From: Pantoea deleyi
GTDB taxonomy: Bacteria; Pseudomonadota; Gammaproteobacteria; Enterobacterales; Enterobacteriaceae
DNA: 64,000 nt
Reading direction: 5' to 3'
Assembly (NCBI RefSeq): GCF_022647325.1
Contig: NZ_CP071406.1
Location: 1-64,000, forward strand
Below the pieces are notes generated by a model that was not told the origin of the DNA, made no database searches, and saw only the letters and a list, made by a program, of their open reading frames with translations. The position numbers and the translations under genes are program-made. Position 1 is the first letter of the stretch, and every line of letters starts with the position of its first letter. Shown here in pieces: positions 8,968-17,435 of this stretch.

Positions 8968-10185
8968 CTAGGCGGGACGGCGTGCAGGCCAGCGCACTTC
9001 GGGCAGGCTATTCAGGGCCGGACGGGCAAACAGAAAGCCCTGGTAATAGCGGACGCCGGCACTTTCCAGCCAGAGCCACTCTTCCATTTTTTCAACGCCT
9101 TCTGCGATGACGGTAATCTCCAGCGCCTGGCAGCACTTCAGGATCGCCAGCACGATGGCCTGACGCGGGCCGCTGCGATGGATGTCAGTGATGAGCTTGC
9201 GGTCAATCTTCACCTTATCAGGCTGAAAATCGGCTAACAGGGATAAACCGGCAAACCCGGCGCCAAAATCGTCGAGCGCCAGGCTGATCCCGGCGGCTTT
9301 GAGCTGCTTAACCGCCAGATGAAAGGCATCGAAGCGGGAGATGATCTCATCTTCCGTCACCTCGACCACGATCTGCTCCGGCCGCAGCCCCTGTTGCCGG
9401 ATCTGATCGAGCAGATGCTCCACGGCATCTTCGATCACCACCAGTGACATGGGCAGCAGATTGACGGAAAGCGTCTGCTCCCGCAGTCCCAGATGCCGCG
9501 CCAGCTGGAAAGCGTAAGTCTTGGAAGAGAGATCGGCCCGGTAGCGTTCACTTTCGGGCAGCCGGGCAAAGTAGTCAGCAGGCGAAGCGCCATGCCGACC
9601 GCGGATTAACGCTTCGCAGGAAACAATCCGGCGGTGGGTGGCATCCACAATGGGCTGTAGCGCAAATTCGCAGTGCTGATCCGCGGCCGGTTGAAAGGCG
9701 GTCGGCTCAGCAGTGAGGGAGAGGGGGGTTAGCGTCCATTCGCTGGCGGGATCAATTTCGATAAAGTTCTCTTTGTCCCGCCCCTCGACGAATGACCGCA
9801 GGAACTTCACGACCCTGTCATGCCTGATGCGCTCATCATTCAGCGTGACCCGCTTCAGCAGGGCATCCACCACGGCGTGCTTCGGATAATCACGCAAATC
9901 GAACAGCGCCATGCCGGCATCGGCAAAGCGACGCGCAGGCGCGTAATCCCGCATCAGTTCAATCAGGTTAAAATGGCGATCGTCCGTGCTGATGCGCTGA
10001 TAAACCCTCTGGACATTATCCACACTGCCTTCCAGTACCTGAAAAAAATGCTGGCCGTCATAGAGCAGGATCCCGGTGACCTCCGCTTCGGCATTTTTAA
10101 CACTGGCGCGCTCCACCAGCGCTTTTAACCGCTCTGGCGAGACAGAACCCGCAAGCTGGCTACGGTAAATGAGGGTGGAGAGCAT
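8968..10185 (-). CDS. BLUF-EAL blue-light-regulated c-di-GMP phosphodiesterase
   Basis: A 405-residue paralogue of the protein encoded at 2367-3554, with the same BLUF photocycle residues (Tyr7, Asn31, Gln49) and near-identical stretches such as VTGILL, HFFQ, ELMRDYAP and LEITVIA. Unlike that copy, its EAL domain keeps the catalytic set: EALIRG, NLLPMS, VEVTEDE, LDDFGAGFAGLS, KIDRK, AEGVE and YYQGFLFARP. It should hydrolyse c-di-GMP, probably under blue-light control. It lies upstream of csbD and the MerR/BluR-like gene in the same direction. The start is the only sensible ATG ahead of the LIYRS strand. Confidence 0.9.
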   Translation of the reverse strand: MLSTLIYRSQLAGSVSPERLKALVERASVKNAEAEVTGILLYDGQHFFQVLEGSVDNVQRVYQRISTDDRHFNLIELMRDYAPARRFADAGMALFDLRDYPKHAVVDALLKRVTLNDERIRHDRVVKFLRSFVEGRDKENFIEIDPASEWTLTPLSLTAEPTAFQPAADQHCEFALQPIVDATHRRIVSCEALIRGRHGASPADYFARLPESERYRADLSSKTYAFQLARHLGLREQTLSVNLLPMSLVVIEDAVEHLLDQIRQQGLRPEQIVVEVTEDEIISRFDAFHLAVKQLKAAGISLALDDFGAGFAGLSLLADFQPDKVKIDRKLITDIHRSGPRQAIVLAILKCCQALEITVIAEGVEKMEEWLWLESAGVRYYQGFLFARPALNSLPEVRWPARRPA

Positions 10186-10333
10186 AAGCGGACTCGCATG
10201 GCAGAAAGTGACCTGTCAAACATATCACAGAACAGTCGCGACTAAGGGCGCAACTGCGGCCATTATGCGACGCTGCTCGCGGCATCAGCGGGAATGATCC
10301 TGCCGTCAGGCTACAGACAGAGCGGACAGATAC

Positions 10334-10361
10334 AAAGAAAAGCCCCCGCATACGCGGGGGC
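10334..10361 (-). terminator. Strong orphan terminator facing left
   Basis: On the minus strand GCCCCCGC (stem), a 4-nt loop, GCGGGGGC and TTTTCTTT form a typical terminator. No gene is annotated upstream of it on this strand, which suggests a small RNA or small ORF starting between about 10370 and 10690. It could also insulate the BLUF-EAL promoter. Confidence 0.7.
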
Positions 10362-10687
10362 AAACAGCGGATAAAGCTCATTTTTATTACGTCACGGCAT
10401 CCCTGGTGAGGCGCCGGTCAATCGGGCAGGGCCTGATTATGACCCACTTTTTATTCTCCTTACCATGTTGTTATGGCAGGCTTTTAAAGCGGGAAACCAT
10501 CAGTTTTTCCGATAGATTCAGGAAATTCATTGCAATTCAAATAATTACTTTCCGGACGAGACAGCTCAGGTTCAGCCTGTGAATCATCAGGTTACAAATC
10601 AATCATCTTGTCAGATAGCGGCTTAACAGAACCCATACAGTCTGCATCACGGCCTGCGGAGCATGAAACGCGCCCGCTGTCTTACCT

Positions 10688-10715
10688 GAAAAAGTGCCCC
10701 CTGTTTAAAGGGGGC
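10688..10715 (-). terminator. Second orphan terminator facing left
   Basis: On the minus strand GCCCCC, an 8-nt loop, GGGGGC, then ACTTTTTC. Like the hairpin at 10334 it has no annotated gene ahead of it. Confidence 0.55.
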
Positions 10716-10889
10716 AAGGGTAGGAGTCAGAACACACTGTAAAAAATGTGGATTTCTTTACAGAGCCATTTAAAGATAGGGCAAAACGGTCTCTGATGCC
10801 GCTGCGGTTATTCTTTTTTTTGAGGTGCATTCTCATTTGCAGAGATCTGATCATGATTAAACTTATTTAAATTCAGTGCGTTAATCGAT

Positions 10890-10907
10890 TATGAAAACGA
10901 TTTCTAA
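10890..10907. promoter_or_regulatory. LacI-type palindrome, copy 1
   Basis: TATGAAAACGATTTCTAA contains GAAA-ACGA-TTTC and shares 15 of 18 bases with the better palindrome at 14063-14080. It lies about 120 bp upstream of the SOS box. LacI/GalR-family operators have this shape; no such regulator is in the window. Confidence 0.35.
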
Positions 10908-11026
10908 GATTTGGATTAAAGTCTGCTTTCGGTCGCCGCTTCGGCTATGACTGGCCACAATCCGCCCTTTTTTCCGCATCAGTGACCGGTCAGACAGGCA
11001 GACTTGACCTCGTCAGTGAGTAAATA

Positions 11027-11046
11027 TACTGTTTATGTATACAGTA
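11027..11046 (+). promoter_or_regulatory. LexA (SOS) box
   Basis: TACTGTTTATGTATACAGTA matches the extended LexA consensus TACTG(TA)5CAGTA at 18 of 20 positions, with CTGT-N8-ACAG intact. It ends 33 bp before the start chosen for the next gene and overlaps that gene's upstream in-frame ATG, which argues against the longer start. Confidence 0.85.
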
Positions 11047-11079
11047 ACATCCCACTTAACGATGCCCGGAGCCAACGGT

Positions 11080-11313
11080 ATGTCACAGGATGATGAGATC
11101 TGGACGGCGTTCAGAGAAGCGATACGGCGTGATGACACAGGTCACTGCTCTGTCAGTACCCGTGATTTTGTGGCCGCCCTGCAGCAGCACAACGCCCCGC
11201 ATTCGCTGCGGGCTGCGAACCGGTGGATAGAGATACATATCTCTACGTTCAGTGACATCTCCGTTGAGGCGGGGGAATGTCGTCTGTTTCAGGTGCCCGC
11301 GGTACGCGATTAA
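11080..11313 (+). CDS. Putative SOS-regulated small protein, function unknown
   Basis: A 77-residue soluble protein (MSQDDEIWTAFREAIRRDD...) that I do not recognise. It is rich in charged residues, with a predicted helical first half, and has no signal peptide or membrane segment. It does not look like DinI, YebG, SulA, ImpC or UmuD. ATG 11080 was chosen because GGAG lies 8 nt upstream; the earlier in-frame ATG at 11035 lies inside the LexA box. The box implies induction by DNA damage. The gene stands alone, with a minus-strand gene converging on it. Confidence 0.6.
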   Translation: MSQDDEIWTAFREAIRRDDTGHCSVSTRDFVAALQQHNAPHSLRAANRWIEIHISTFSDISVEAGECRLFQVPAVRD

Positions 11314-11392
11314 CCGCGCCGCGGGACCGGAATAAAGTGAGCGGAAAGTGTCTCAGCCGGACCGCTGCAGAACGTGCAGGCTGATTCGCCGG

Positions 11393-11725
11393 TCAGACTC
11401 TGGAGACAGAGGGATGCTGCTGGCCAGCCCGATCCTGATAGTTTGCGCTGGTAACAGGGCTTTTCTCGCAGGCGATGCGGGCCCGCTTCATTGCGTTCTT
11501 GCGCTTTTTAAGCTTGATCTTCGGTAACCCTTCCTTGAACTGTGCCGTCAGTGACGCAGCCTGCTGCTCGTTCGCAACGCGACAGATAAAGAGTTTGCTC
11601 TTGGTCTGACGGCTGACATCAATGGCATAGATCTCCACGCCTCTGCTGCACACTTCATATTCTACGTCCGTAAACTGCATGTGTGGCCAAAGACCGGTTC
11701 TGGTTTCAAATTGAGCTAAATTCAT
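11393..11725 (-). CDS. Hypothetical protein
   Basis: A 110-residue protein, not recognised. The N-terminal two thirds look like a small folded domain (MNLAQFETRTGLWPHMQFTD, then EVEIYAIDV-like strands). A lysine-rich stretch (KIKLKKRKNAMKRARIA) follows, then a polar tail, so nucleic-acid or membrane-surface contact is possible. The ribosome site AAGGTCG lies about 8 nt upstream. No domain assignment is offered. Confidence 0.5.
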   Translation of the reverse strand: MNLAQFETRTGLWPHMQFTDVEYEVCSRGVEIYAIDVSRQTKSKLFICRVANEQQAASLTAQFKEGLPKIKLKKRKNAMKRARIACEKSPVTSANYQDRAGQQHPSVSRV

Positions 11726-12234
11726 GGCGACGACCTTTTTTTATTGTAAGCGTTATTGCTACCCGTCAGACAGACATAAGCCTGGTCGGGCCAGTGAGCA
11801 TAGACCAGAATCAGCATTCCGCCAGTCGATTCACTGATTTAATCTGGCCCTGCCACAAATGGCTAAAATCTCAGCCAGCAGCGCGCAGAAGAGCAGCCAC
11901 TGAGACCATGATTATCAGAGAACCGCCTGCTGGCATCCCACACGCACTTCTGTTCTCATCGCCCGATCAGGGACATCATCCCGCCCTCTCTGAAACCACA
12001 GGACCGTTCATCGGTAAAGCCCGGATCCCTGGCGGCACACAAGAGCGTCAGCAGGTGCCGGGGGAGGGAGCCATGAAGGGTGGCGGCTGCGCGGCAGCGG
12101 TGAGAGGCGGTCAGAGCGATCCGGCGGCATCGCCAGGAGTAACCGGTAAGCGTTGTACGCAGCGCCGGTCGCCCCATAGTTCACGCTGTGAGAGACGCAA
12201 GGAAAAATAAAAAAATATCGTCACGGCGATCTGT

Positions 12235-12261
12235 TAAAGCCGCGCACGATGCCGCCGATAA
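12235..12261 (+). promoter_or_regulatory. Sigma28 (FliA) promoter of the first chemoreceptor
   Basis: TAAAGCCG, an 11-nt spacer and GCCGATAA (12254-12261) match the flagellar consensus TAAAGTTT-N11-GCCGATAA, with a perfect -10 and correct spacing. It lies 54 bp upstream of the chemoreceptor ATG. The rest of the gap 11726-12234 shows nothing recognised. Confidence 0.85.
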
Positions 12262-12315
12262 GAACGATCGGCATCGTAGCCATTTTTAGTTTTATCTTCT
12301 CCCAGGGGCCTCATC

Positions 12316-13974
12316 ATGACTATTACACAGCGTCTTATGCTGATTTTCTCGTTGCTTGCAATGTCACTGATTGTATTGGTGATCATCTCGGTATCCGTGA
12401 TTTCGGGCTTTCAGTCACGTTTCGAATATGTGCAGACGAATGCGATACCCAGCATTCGGGACCTGAACAAATCGATCGGCGTCACTAATCAGTTGGGTAT
12501 TGCGCTTTATCGTCATTACAGCATCCGCGATGCAGAAAAATATCCGGCTGCAGAAGAGCGCATTGAGAATCTGCTGCAGCAGATTAAAACGTTAAATGAC
12601 CATTACATGGCGAACGACATCTCGAATGAAGAAGACAGGGCACTGACTGAGCAGGCTGAAAAAAATCTGGATGCCGTGCGCGGCGCGCTGCCGGCCTTTC
12701 TGGCCGCCTCGCGCGGCCATGATGAAGCCGTTACGCTGCCACTGTTACAGGGTGAGAACGGCATCGGTGCCGCGGCCCGTAAGATGGAGTCTGATTATAC
12801 CCGCCAGATTCAGTTAAATATCGATATCGGTGAACAGCTCCGTGCAGAGAACCAGCGTGTCTACAGCCGGACACTGTGGGCGATGTCGGTCGGCTCGCTG
12901 CTGCTGATCCTGGTACTGGCCGCGTTCTCCGCCAGGGTTATCCTGGGTATCCGAAAAAGTCTGAATGGCATGGTCAGTACCATGACGCAGGTCAGCCATA
13001 CCCTTGATCTGACCCATATGGCTGAGGTTCGCGGAAAAGACGAAATCAGTAAAACGGCGTCAGCCTTTAATCAGCTGCTGGCGCGGGTGTCCGGCACGCT
13101 GCTCTCCGTCAGTCACGCAGCACAGTCAGTCAGCACCGGTTCGACCCAGATAGCGGCGGGCAACGAAGATCTATCGGCGCGTACCGAAGAACAGGCGGCC
13201 TCGCTGGAGCAGACGTCCGCCAGCATGGCAACGCTGAGCGATACGGTGCGCCAGAACGCAGAAGGCGCAACTCAGGCCAGCACGCTGGCGAATAACGCCA
13301 ATCAGATGTCGATTCAGAACGGTACGGCCGTGAAGCAGATGCTGACGACGATGGATGATATCCGCGCCAGCTCGGCAAAAATCTCTGAAATCACCGGCCT
13401 GATCGAGGGGATTGCATTCCAGACCAATATCCTGGCGCTTAACGCAGCAGTTGAAGCCGCGCGTGCCGGTGAACATGGCCGCGGCTTTGCGGTGGTCGCC
13501 TCTGAAGTCCGTAATCTTGCGCAGCGATCCTCTTCAGCAGCACGCGAGATCAAGGATCTGATCTCCACCTCCGTTTCACAGGTCGAACATGGCTTAGAGC
13601 AGGCGGGCGGTGTCGGTTCAAACAGTGAAAATGTCCGTCAGGCGATTCAGCAGGTCACCGATCTGGTTAATGAGATTGCGGCGGCAACCGCCGAGCAGAG
13701 CAAAGGCATTGAGCAGGTTCATCAGGCGATCGGCCAGATGGATGAGGTCACACAGCAGAACGCCTCGCTGGTGGAAGAAGCGTCATCCGCTTCGAAATCG
13801 CTGCAGGAGCAGGCGGAGGCGCTGTCAGGCCTGGTCGCCACCTTTACGCTGGAGAGCAACAGGCGTGCCGGACCTCAGCCGCAGGCGGCGGCTGTGCGTC
13901 GTCCTGCATTCCGGGCCCGTCAGCCGGAACGCCAGGGCATAGATATGGCGCAGGCCAACTGGGAAAGCTTCTGA
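12316..13974 (+). CDS. Methyl-accepting chemotaxis protein with CheR/CheB docking tail
   Basis: A 552-residue transmembrane chemoreceptor: TM1 at about 8-30, a periplasmic four-helix-bundle-type sensor (31-186), TM2 at about 187-209, HAMP (about 210-263), and a coiled-coil signalling domain with the conserved hairpin ([20 protein letters not shown] at about 366). It ends in NWESF, a close variant of the NWETF pentapeptide that recruits CheR and CheB in major receptors, so it should be able to adapt fully and assist other receptors. The ligand is unknown. A sigma28 promoter upstream ties it to flagellar expression. Confidence 0.93.
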   Translation: MTITQRLMLIFSLLAMSLIVLVIISVSVISGFQSRFEYVQTNAIPSIRDLNKSIGVTNQLGIALYRHYSIRDAEKYPAAEERIENLLQQIKTLNDHYMANDISNEEDRALTEQAEKNLDAVRGALPAFLAASRGHDEAVTLPLLQGENGIGAAARKMESDYTRQIQLNIDIGEQLRAENQRVYSRTLWAMSVGSLLLILVLAAFSARVILGIRKSLNGMVSTMTQVSHTLDLTHMAEVRGKDEISKTASAFNQLLARVSGTLLSVSHAAQSVSTGSTQIAAGNEDLSARTEEQAASLEQTSASMATLSDTVRQNAEGATQASTLANNANQMSIQNGTAVKQMLTTMDDIRASSAKISEITGLIEGIAFQTNILALNAAVEAARAGEHGRGFAVVASEVRNLAQRSSSAAREIKDLISTSVSQVEHGLEQAGGVGSNSENVRQAIQQVTDLVNEIAAATAEQSKGIEQVHQAIGQMDEVTQQNASLVEEASSASKSLQEQAEALSGLVATFTLESNRRAGPQPQAAAVRRPAFRARQPERQGIDMAQANWESF

Positions 13975-13995
13975 TAGCCAGGCCGTAATATCATC

Positions 13996-14020
13996 GCCTC
14001 CACACCGTGGGGGCTTTTTT
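13996..14020 (+). terminator. Terminator of the first chemoreceptor gene
   Basis: GCCTCCAC (13996-14003) pairs with GTGGGGGC (14007-14014, one G-U), followed by TTTTTT, 22 bp past the stop codon. Confidence 0.75.
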
Positions 14021-14582
14021 ATTCCGGTCAGAATGAAAACGGGCGCATATGATTTAATAAACAATGAAAACGATTTCATTCTGAAAAAGGAAAGAGTAAA
14101 TTAACTCTTTCGGGTTAGGATCGGCGCAGGCCCTATTTCAGTTAAAAGCCGCCATGGCCATTAATATCGAAATGAGAATCGATCAGATACAGTGCGAAGC
14201 TCAGTTATCGGCGACATCTTATTTATCTTGAATTTCTTTGTTTTCAAAACATGCATGCTGAAGACAGGCTAACGGCTAAAATGATTACATGCGGTAAGAT
14301 TAATTTATATTGCTGTTTTATATGCCTATTATCAGGTTTGGCTTAAGCGAATGTTGCAGTAAATATCGTCATTTTATTCACTGTAAAATAACAGAACGCA
14401 ACCTATACTCCTTTCCGTTGTGGTACGTATTTCTGAACTTTAAAGAAATCCCCTTTCTTCATAGCGATATTTCGTCGCATGAGACGCCTATGGTTATGTC
14501 ACGGAAAGGGTAAAAATAAAATTACATCACACATTTTGTGCACGGCACCCCTGCACACCTCACACACATCAGAGCGGAAAGA
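14021..14582. other. AT-rich intergenic stretch between two chemoreceptor genes
   Basis: About 560 bp, noticeably AT-rich. It contains the palindrome at 14063-14080. No sigma28 promoter was found for the second chemoreceptor in this gap, unlike the first. A 67-residue open frame at 14310-14513 looks like a chance frame. Confidence 0.5.
14063..14080. promoter_or_regulatory. LacI-type palindrome, copy 2
   Basis: AATGAAA-ACGA-TTTCATT has perfect 7-bp arms around ACGA, the shape of a LacI/GalR-family operator. It lies 500 bp upstream of the second chemoreceptor; a related copy is at 10890-10907. Confidence 0.4.
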
Positions 14583-16508
14583 ATGAAGAAAATACTCGAC
14601 CGGATTAATTTACCTGCGAAGTTCCTGTTACTGGGTTCTTTTGCGTTGGTACTGTTTATTCTCCCTACCTTCCTGTTTATTCAGACGGGCAATCAACTTA
14701 TCGATACTAAAAATGTCGAGCTGTCGGGCATACCGGTAGAGAAGAAAGTCCTGAAATTACTTAACCTGTTGCAGCGTCATCGTGCTGAGAGCGCTATCGC
14801 CATCTCCCTGAATAAGGCAGATAACGCACCCCGTATGGAGCTGGTCGCGCAAATCAATACCTTATCCCGGACGATTGAGGATGATCTGCGTAAGAATGAC
14901 GAACAGGCGCCGCCGCTGAAGTCGCTGCAACGGGTCACCCAGGAGTGGGACCAGCTGCAGAATGATATCAATGCAGGCCAGCTGACGCTGGCAACCAGCC
15001 TGACGCGCCACGCGCATCTGATTCAGGGTCTGCTGGACACCAATCAGGATGTGCTGGATTTCTATCAGCTGTCGCTGGATGCTGACTTAAACACCTATCA
15101 GCTGATCGTCAGTATCTACAGCCGCCTGCCGCTGCTGACCGAAACCCTGGGTCAGATCCGCGCCAATGGCACCTCGCTGATTGCGTCCGGTAACATCTCA
15201 GAGACCGATCGCAGTCGTCTGGCGTTCCAGATCGACAATGGCAGAACGGCGCTGACGCAGTTCAGCAAAAACATGGATAAAGTTTTCTCCATTGAGCCTG
15301 AGCTGAAAAGTGCGTTTTCCGGCCTGGCCCAGGACGCCAGTCAGCAGGCACAGGATGCGCTGCAGCTGGCAGATAGCATTTTTGTCAGCGGGCACGCCAG
15401 CGTGGCACCGGTGGAATATGTCCGGGTCTTTACACAGGCGATCAACCGCTATGCCGAACTGGGCAACCAGAGCAGCATCCGGCTGGAGCAGATGATGGAG
15501 CTTCAGATCGATCAGAAACGCCAGTCGCAGTATCTGCTGCTGGCAGGACTGCTGGCGGTGGCGCTGCTGGCCATCATCGTGGCCGTCATGATCACCCGCT
15601 CGGTTACCCGACCGGTTAAAGAGGCGGTCGAAGTGGCCAGCCGCGTGGCCGCCGGGGATCTGACGGCGCAGATGATCGTTTCCGGCAGCAACGAAATGGC
15701 GGAGCTGCTGAATGCGCTGCTGCGTATGCAGGAGCGTCTTTCCCAGCTGGTCTCCGATATCAAAGGTAACGCCGCCACCATTGCCAACTCTTCCGAAGAG
15801 ATCGCGCGCGGCAACGGCGATCTCTCGTCACGCACGGAAGAGCAGGCGGCGTCACTGGCGGAAACCGCGGCCAGTATGGAGCAGCTGGCGGCCATCATTA
15901 AGCAGAATGCGGATAACACCCGCTTCGCGTCGGATCGCGCCGAGTCTGCGACCCAGGCGGCCCTCTCCAGTGGTGCCGCGATGGATTCCGTGATGGAGAC
16001 CATGCATAAAATCCGTGGCAGCTCCGGCAAGATTGAAGAGATCACCTCGGTCATCGACAGCATCGCCTTCCAGACCAATATCCTGGCGCTGAATGCGGCG
16101 GTTGAAGCCGCGCGTGCCGGTGAACAGGGCAAAGGGTTCGCGGTCGTCGCTTCTGAAGTCCGGGCGCTGGCGCAGCGTTCAGCCAGCGCAGCAAAAGAGA
16201 TCAAGGGCCTGATTGAGCAGTCAGTGGGTCATGCGCAGGAAGGGATTGCGATGGCGCAGAATGCCGGTAATAAAGTTAAGCAGAGCGTCAGCGCCATTGA
16301 ACAGACCTCTCAGCTGATGCGCGACATCTCCTCCTCATCGGAAGAGCAGAGCAGCGGCATCCTGCAGGTCAATATTGCGGTAAACCAGATGGATCAGGTG
16401 ACGCAGCAGAACGCCGTGCTGGTGGAAGAGTCAGCCTCGTCAGCCGATGAGCTGGCCGCGCGGGCAGTGCAGCTTCGTACGATGGTAGCCGTGTTCCAGA
16501 CGGCATAA
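14583..16508 (+). CDS. Methyl-accepting chemotaxis protein with large periplasmic sensor
   Basis: A 641-residue chemoreceptor: TM1 at about 13-33; a large periplasmic region (34-315) that is all-helical and opens with [20 protein letters not shown], similar to nitrate-sensing-like (NIT) or other long helical sensors; TM2 at about 316-338; HAMP; and the signalling domain with its hairpin at about 494-533. It has no C-terminal pentapeptide (ends AVFQTA), so adaptation would depend on other receptors such as the one encoded just upstream. The start at 14583 is supported by GCGGAAAG; the earlier ATG at 14538 is not. Confidence 0.9.
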   Translation: MKKILDRINLPAKFLLLGSFALVLFILPTFLFIQTGNQLIDTKNVELSGIPVEKKVLKLLNLLQRHRAESAIAISLNKADNAPRMELVAQINTLSRTIEDDLRKNDEQAPPLKSLQRVTQEWDQLQNDINAGQLTLATSLTRHAHLIQGLLDTNQDVLDFYQLSLDADLNTYQLIVSIYSRLPLLTETLGQIRANGTSLIASGNISETDRSRLAFQIDNGRTALTQFSKNMDKVFSIEPELKSAFSGLAQDASQQAQDALQLADSIFVSGHASVAPVEYVRVFTQAINRYAELGNQSSIRLEQMMELQIDQKRQSQYLLLAGLLAVALLAIIVAVMITRSVTRPVKEAVEVASRVAAGDLTAQMIVSGSNEMAELLNALLRMQERLSQLVSDIKGNAATIANSSEEIARGNGDLSSRTEEQAASLAETAASMEQLAAIIKQNADNTRFASDRAESATQAALSSGAAMDSVMETMHKIRGSSGKIEEITSVIDSIAFQTNILALNAAVEAARAGEQGKGFAVVASEVRALAQRSASAAKEIKGLIEQSVGHAQEGIAMAQNAGNKVKQSVSAIEQTSQLMRDISSSSEEQSSGILQVNIAVNQMDQVTQQNAVLVEESASSADELAARAVQLRTMVAVFQTA

Positions 16509-16517
16509 CCGAGCCGG

Positions 16518-16545
16518 ACAGCCACCCGCGGGTGGCTGTTCTTTC
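16518..16545 (+). terminator. Terminator of the second chemoreceptor gene
   Basis: A perfect palindrome, ACAGCCACC-CGCG-GGTGGCTGT (16518-16539), is followed by TCTTTCT. Confidence 0.7.
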
Positions 16546-16560
16546 TGTCAACCCATCCCG

Positions 16561-17361
16561 CTACGCCTGATGATCCCGCAGACAGGCCAGATAACGCGCG
16601 CCCGACCGCATAACCTTCTCTTTAGCCTCCTGACGCATATCCTGACCGTCAAAAGCCCCGTAGAGCCGATCAAACTTCACGCCGGCAAGCCGATGCAGAA
16701 TATCGCCTACCGTCGCGGCCGACAGCGGCAGCATATTGGGATAGCTCCACATAAACGACGCGCCATGGGCGCCCGGCGTCACCTGAATAATGTCACCCGC
16801 CAGCATGACGCCGCCATGCTCATCCCAGTGCAGCACGCTGCCACCGGGAAAATGTCCGCCCAGCCGCATCAGCGTGACAGACGGCATCAGCGTCAGTGAT
16901 TCCCCCTCCCAGAAGCGGATATGCGGACTCTCCCGCACAATCCACTGCCGATCGCGGGCGTGCAGATGAATGGGCGCGTTAAAGGCTTCGGCCCACTCCT
17001 GCATGGTGGTGTAGTAGTGCGGATGCGAAATCGCTATCGCATCAATGCCGCCCAGCGCCGTGATCAGGGTGCAGGTGGCGTCATCCAGATTGGCAATACA
17101 GTCCCAGAGCACGTTGCCGTGCGGGGTGCGCAGCAGAAAGGCGCGCTGGTTGATGGCAAAGGCCGGCACGGTTTTAATACTCAGCAGCGTGTCGCTGTGC
17201 GCCTTCCACTGGTTGGCATGGCTGGCGCGCAGCGCGTCCAGCGCGATCCAGTGCTGACCGTCGGCCGGGATATACTGGCGCTCATCCTCACAGATTTTAC
17301 AGTGCGGATAGGTGGCCTGAAGAGGGTAAGCGGTGCCGCAGGCGGTACATAACATGGTCAT
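16561..17361 (-). CDS. Metallo-beta-lactamase-fold hydrolase-like protein
   Basis: A 266-residue protein. It opens with a four-cysteine zinc-knuckle-like segment (CTACGTAYPLQATYPHCKIC), then an MBL fold from about residue 55. The usual HxHxDH motif reads HPHYYTT, so the second metal site is altered. The downstream GGHFPGGS and AGDII motifs are present. Relatives are annotated only as MBL-fold hydrolases; the substrate is unknown. ATG 17361 is supported by AAGGAG 8 nt upstream; a longer frame from 17421 is not. A metallophosphoesterase gene lies 74 bp upstream in the same direction. Confidence 0.8.
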   Translation of the reverse strand: MTMLCTACGTAYPLQATYPHCKICEDERQYIPADGQHWIALDALRASHANQWKAHSDTLLSIKTVPAFAINQRAFLLRTPHGNVLWDCIANLDDATCTLITALGGIDAIAISHPHYYTTMQEWAEAFNAPIHLHARDRQWIVRESPHIRFWEGESLTLMPSVTLMRLGGHFPGGSVLHWDEHGGVMLAGDIIQVTPGAHGASFMWSYPNMLPLSAATVGDILHRLAGVKFDRLYGAFDGQDMRQEAKEKVMRSGARYLACLRDHQA

Positions 17362-17435
17362 AGTGATCTCCTTTATCTCACTCAAGCTTATGCCGCCCGG
17401 CGGAAACCGCCCACCCATCATCGGGCGTGACGCTA

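Larger units (their letters stand above)
10186..11026. other. Gene-free stretch with two orphan minus-strand terminators
   Basis: About 840 bp without a convincing gene. It contains two terminator-like hairpins that face left (10334-10361 and 10688-10715) with no annotated gene ahead of them, and one LacI-type palindrome (10890-10907). A short minus-strand frame with GTG after AAGGAG, near 10455, would encode only nine residues. Confidence 0.5.

Noticed and set aside
10714..10845. Minus-strand 43-residue frame (MRMHLKKKNNRSGI...)
   Set aside because: No ribosome site upstream, and the frame runs into the terminator hairpin; not enough to call a gene.
11683..12210. Plus-strand 175-residue frame before the first chemoreceptor
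   Set aside because: It overlaps a minus-strand gene, is arginine- and proline-rich in the way of a shadow frame, and the sigma28 promoter starts only after it.
14100..14582. Sigma28 promoter for the second chemoreceptor
   Set aside because: A TAAA followed by a GG-TAAG element exists near 14278, but the spacing and -10 do not fit.
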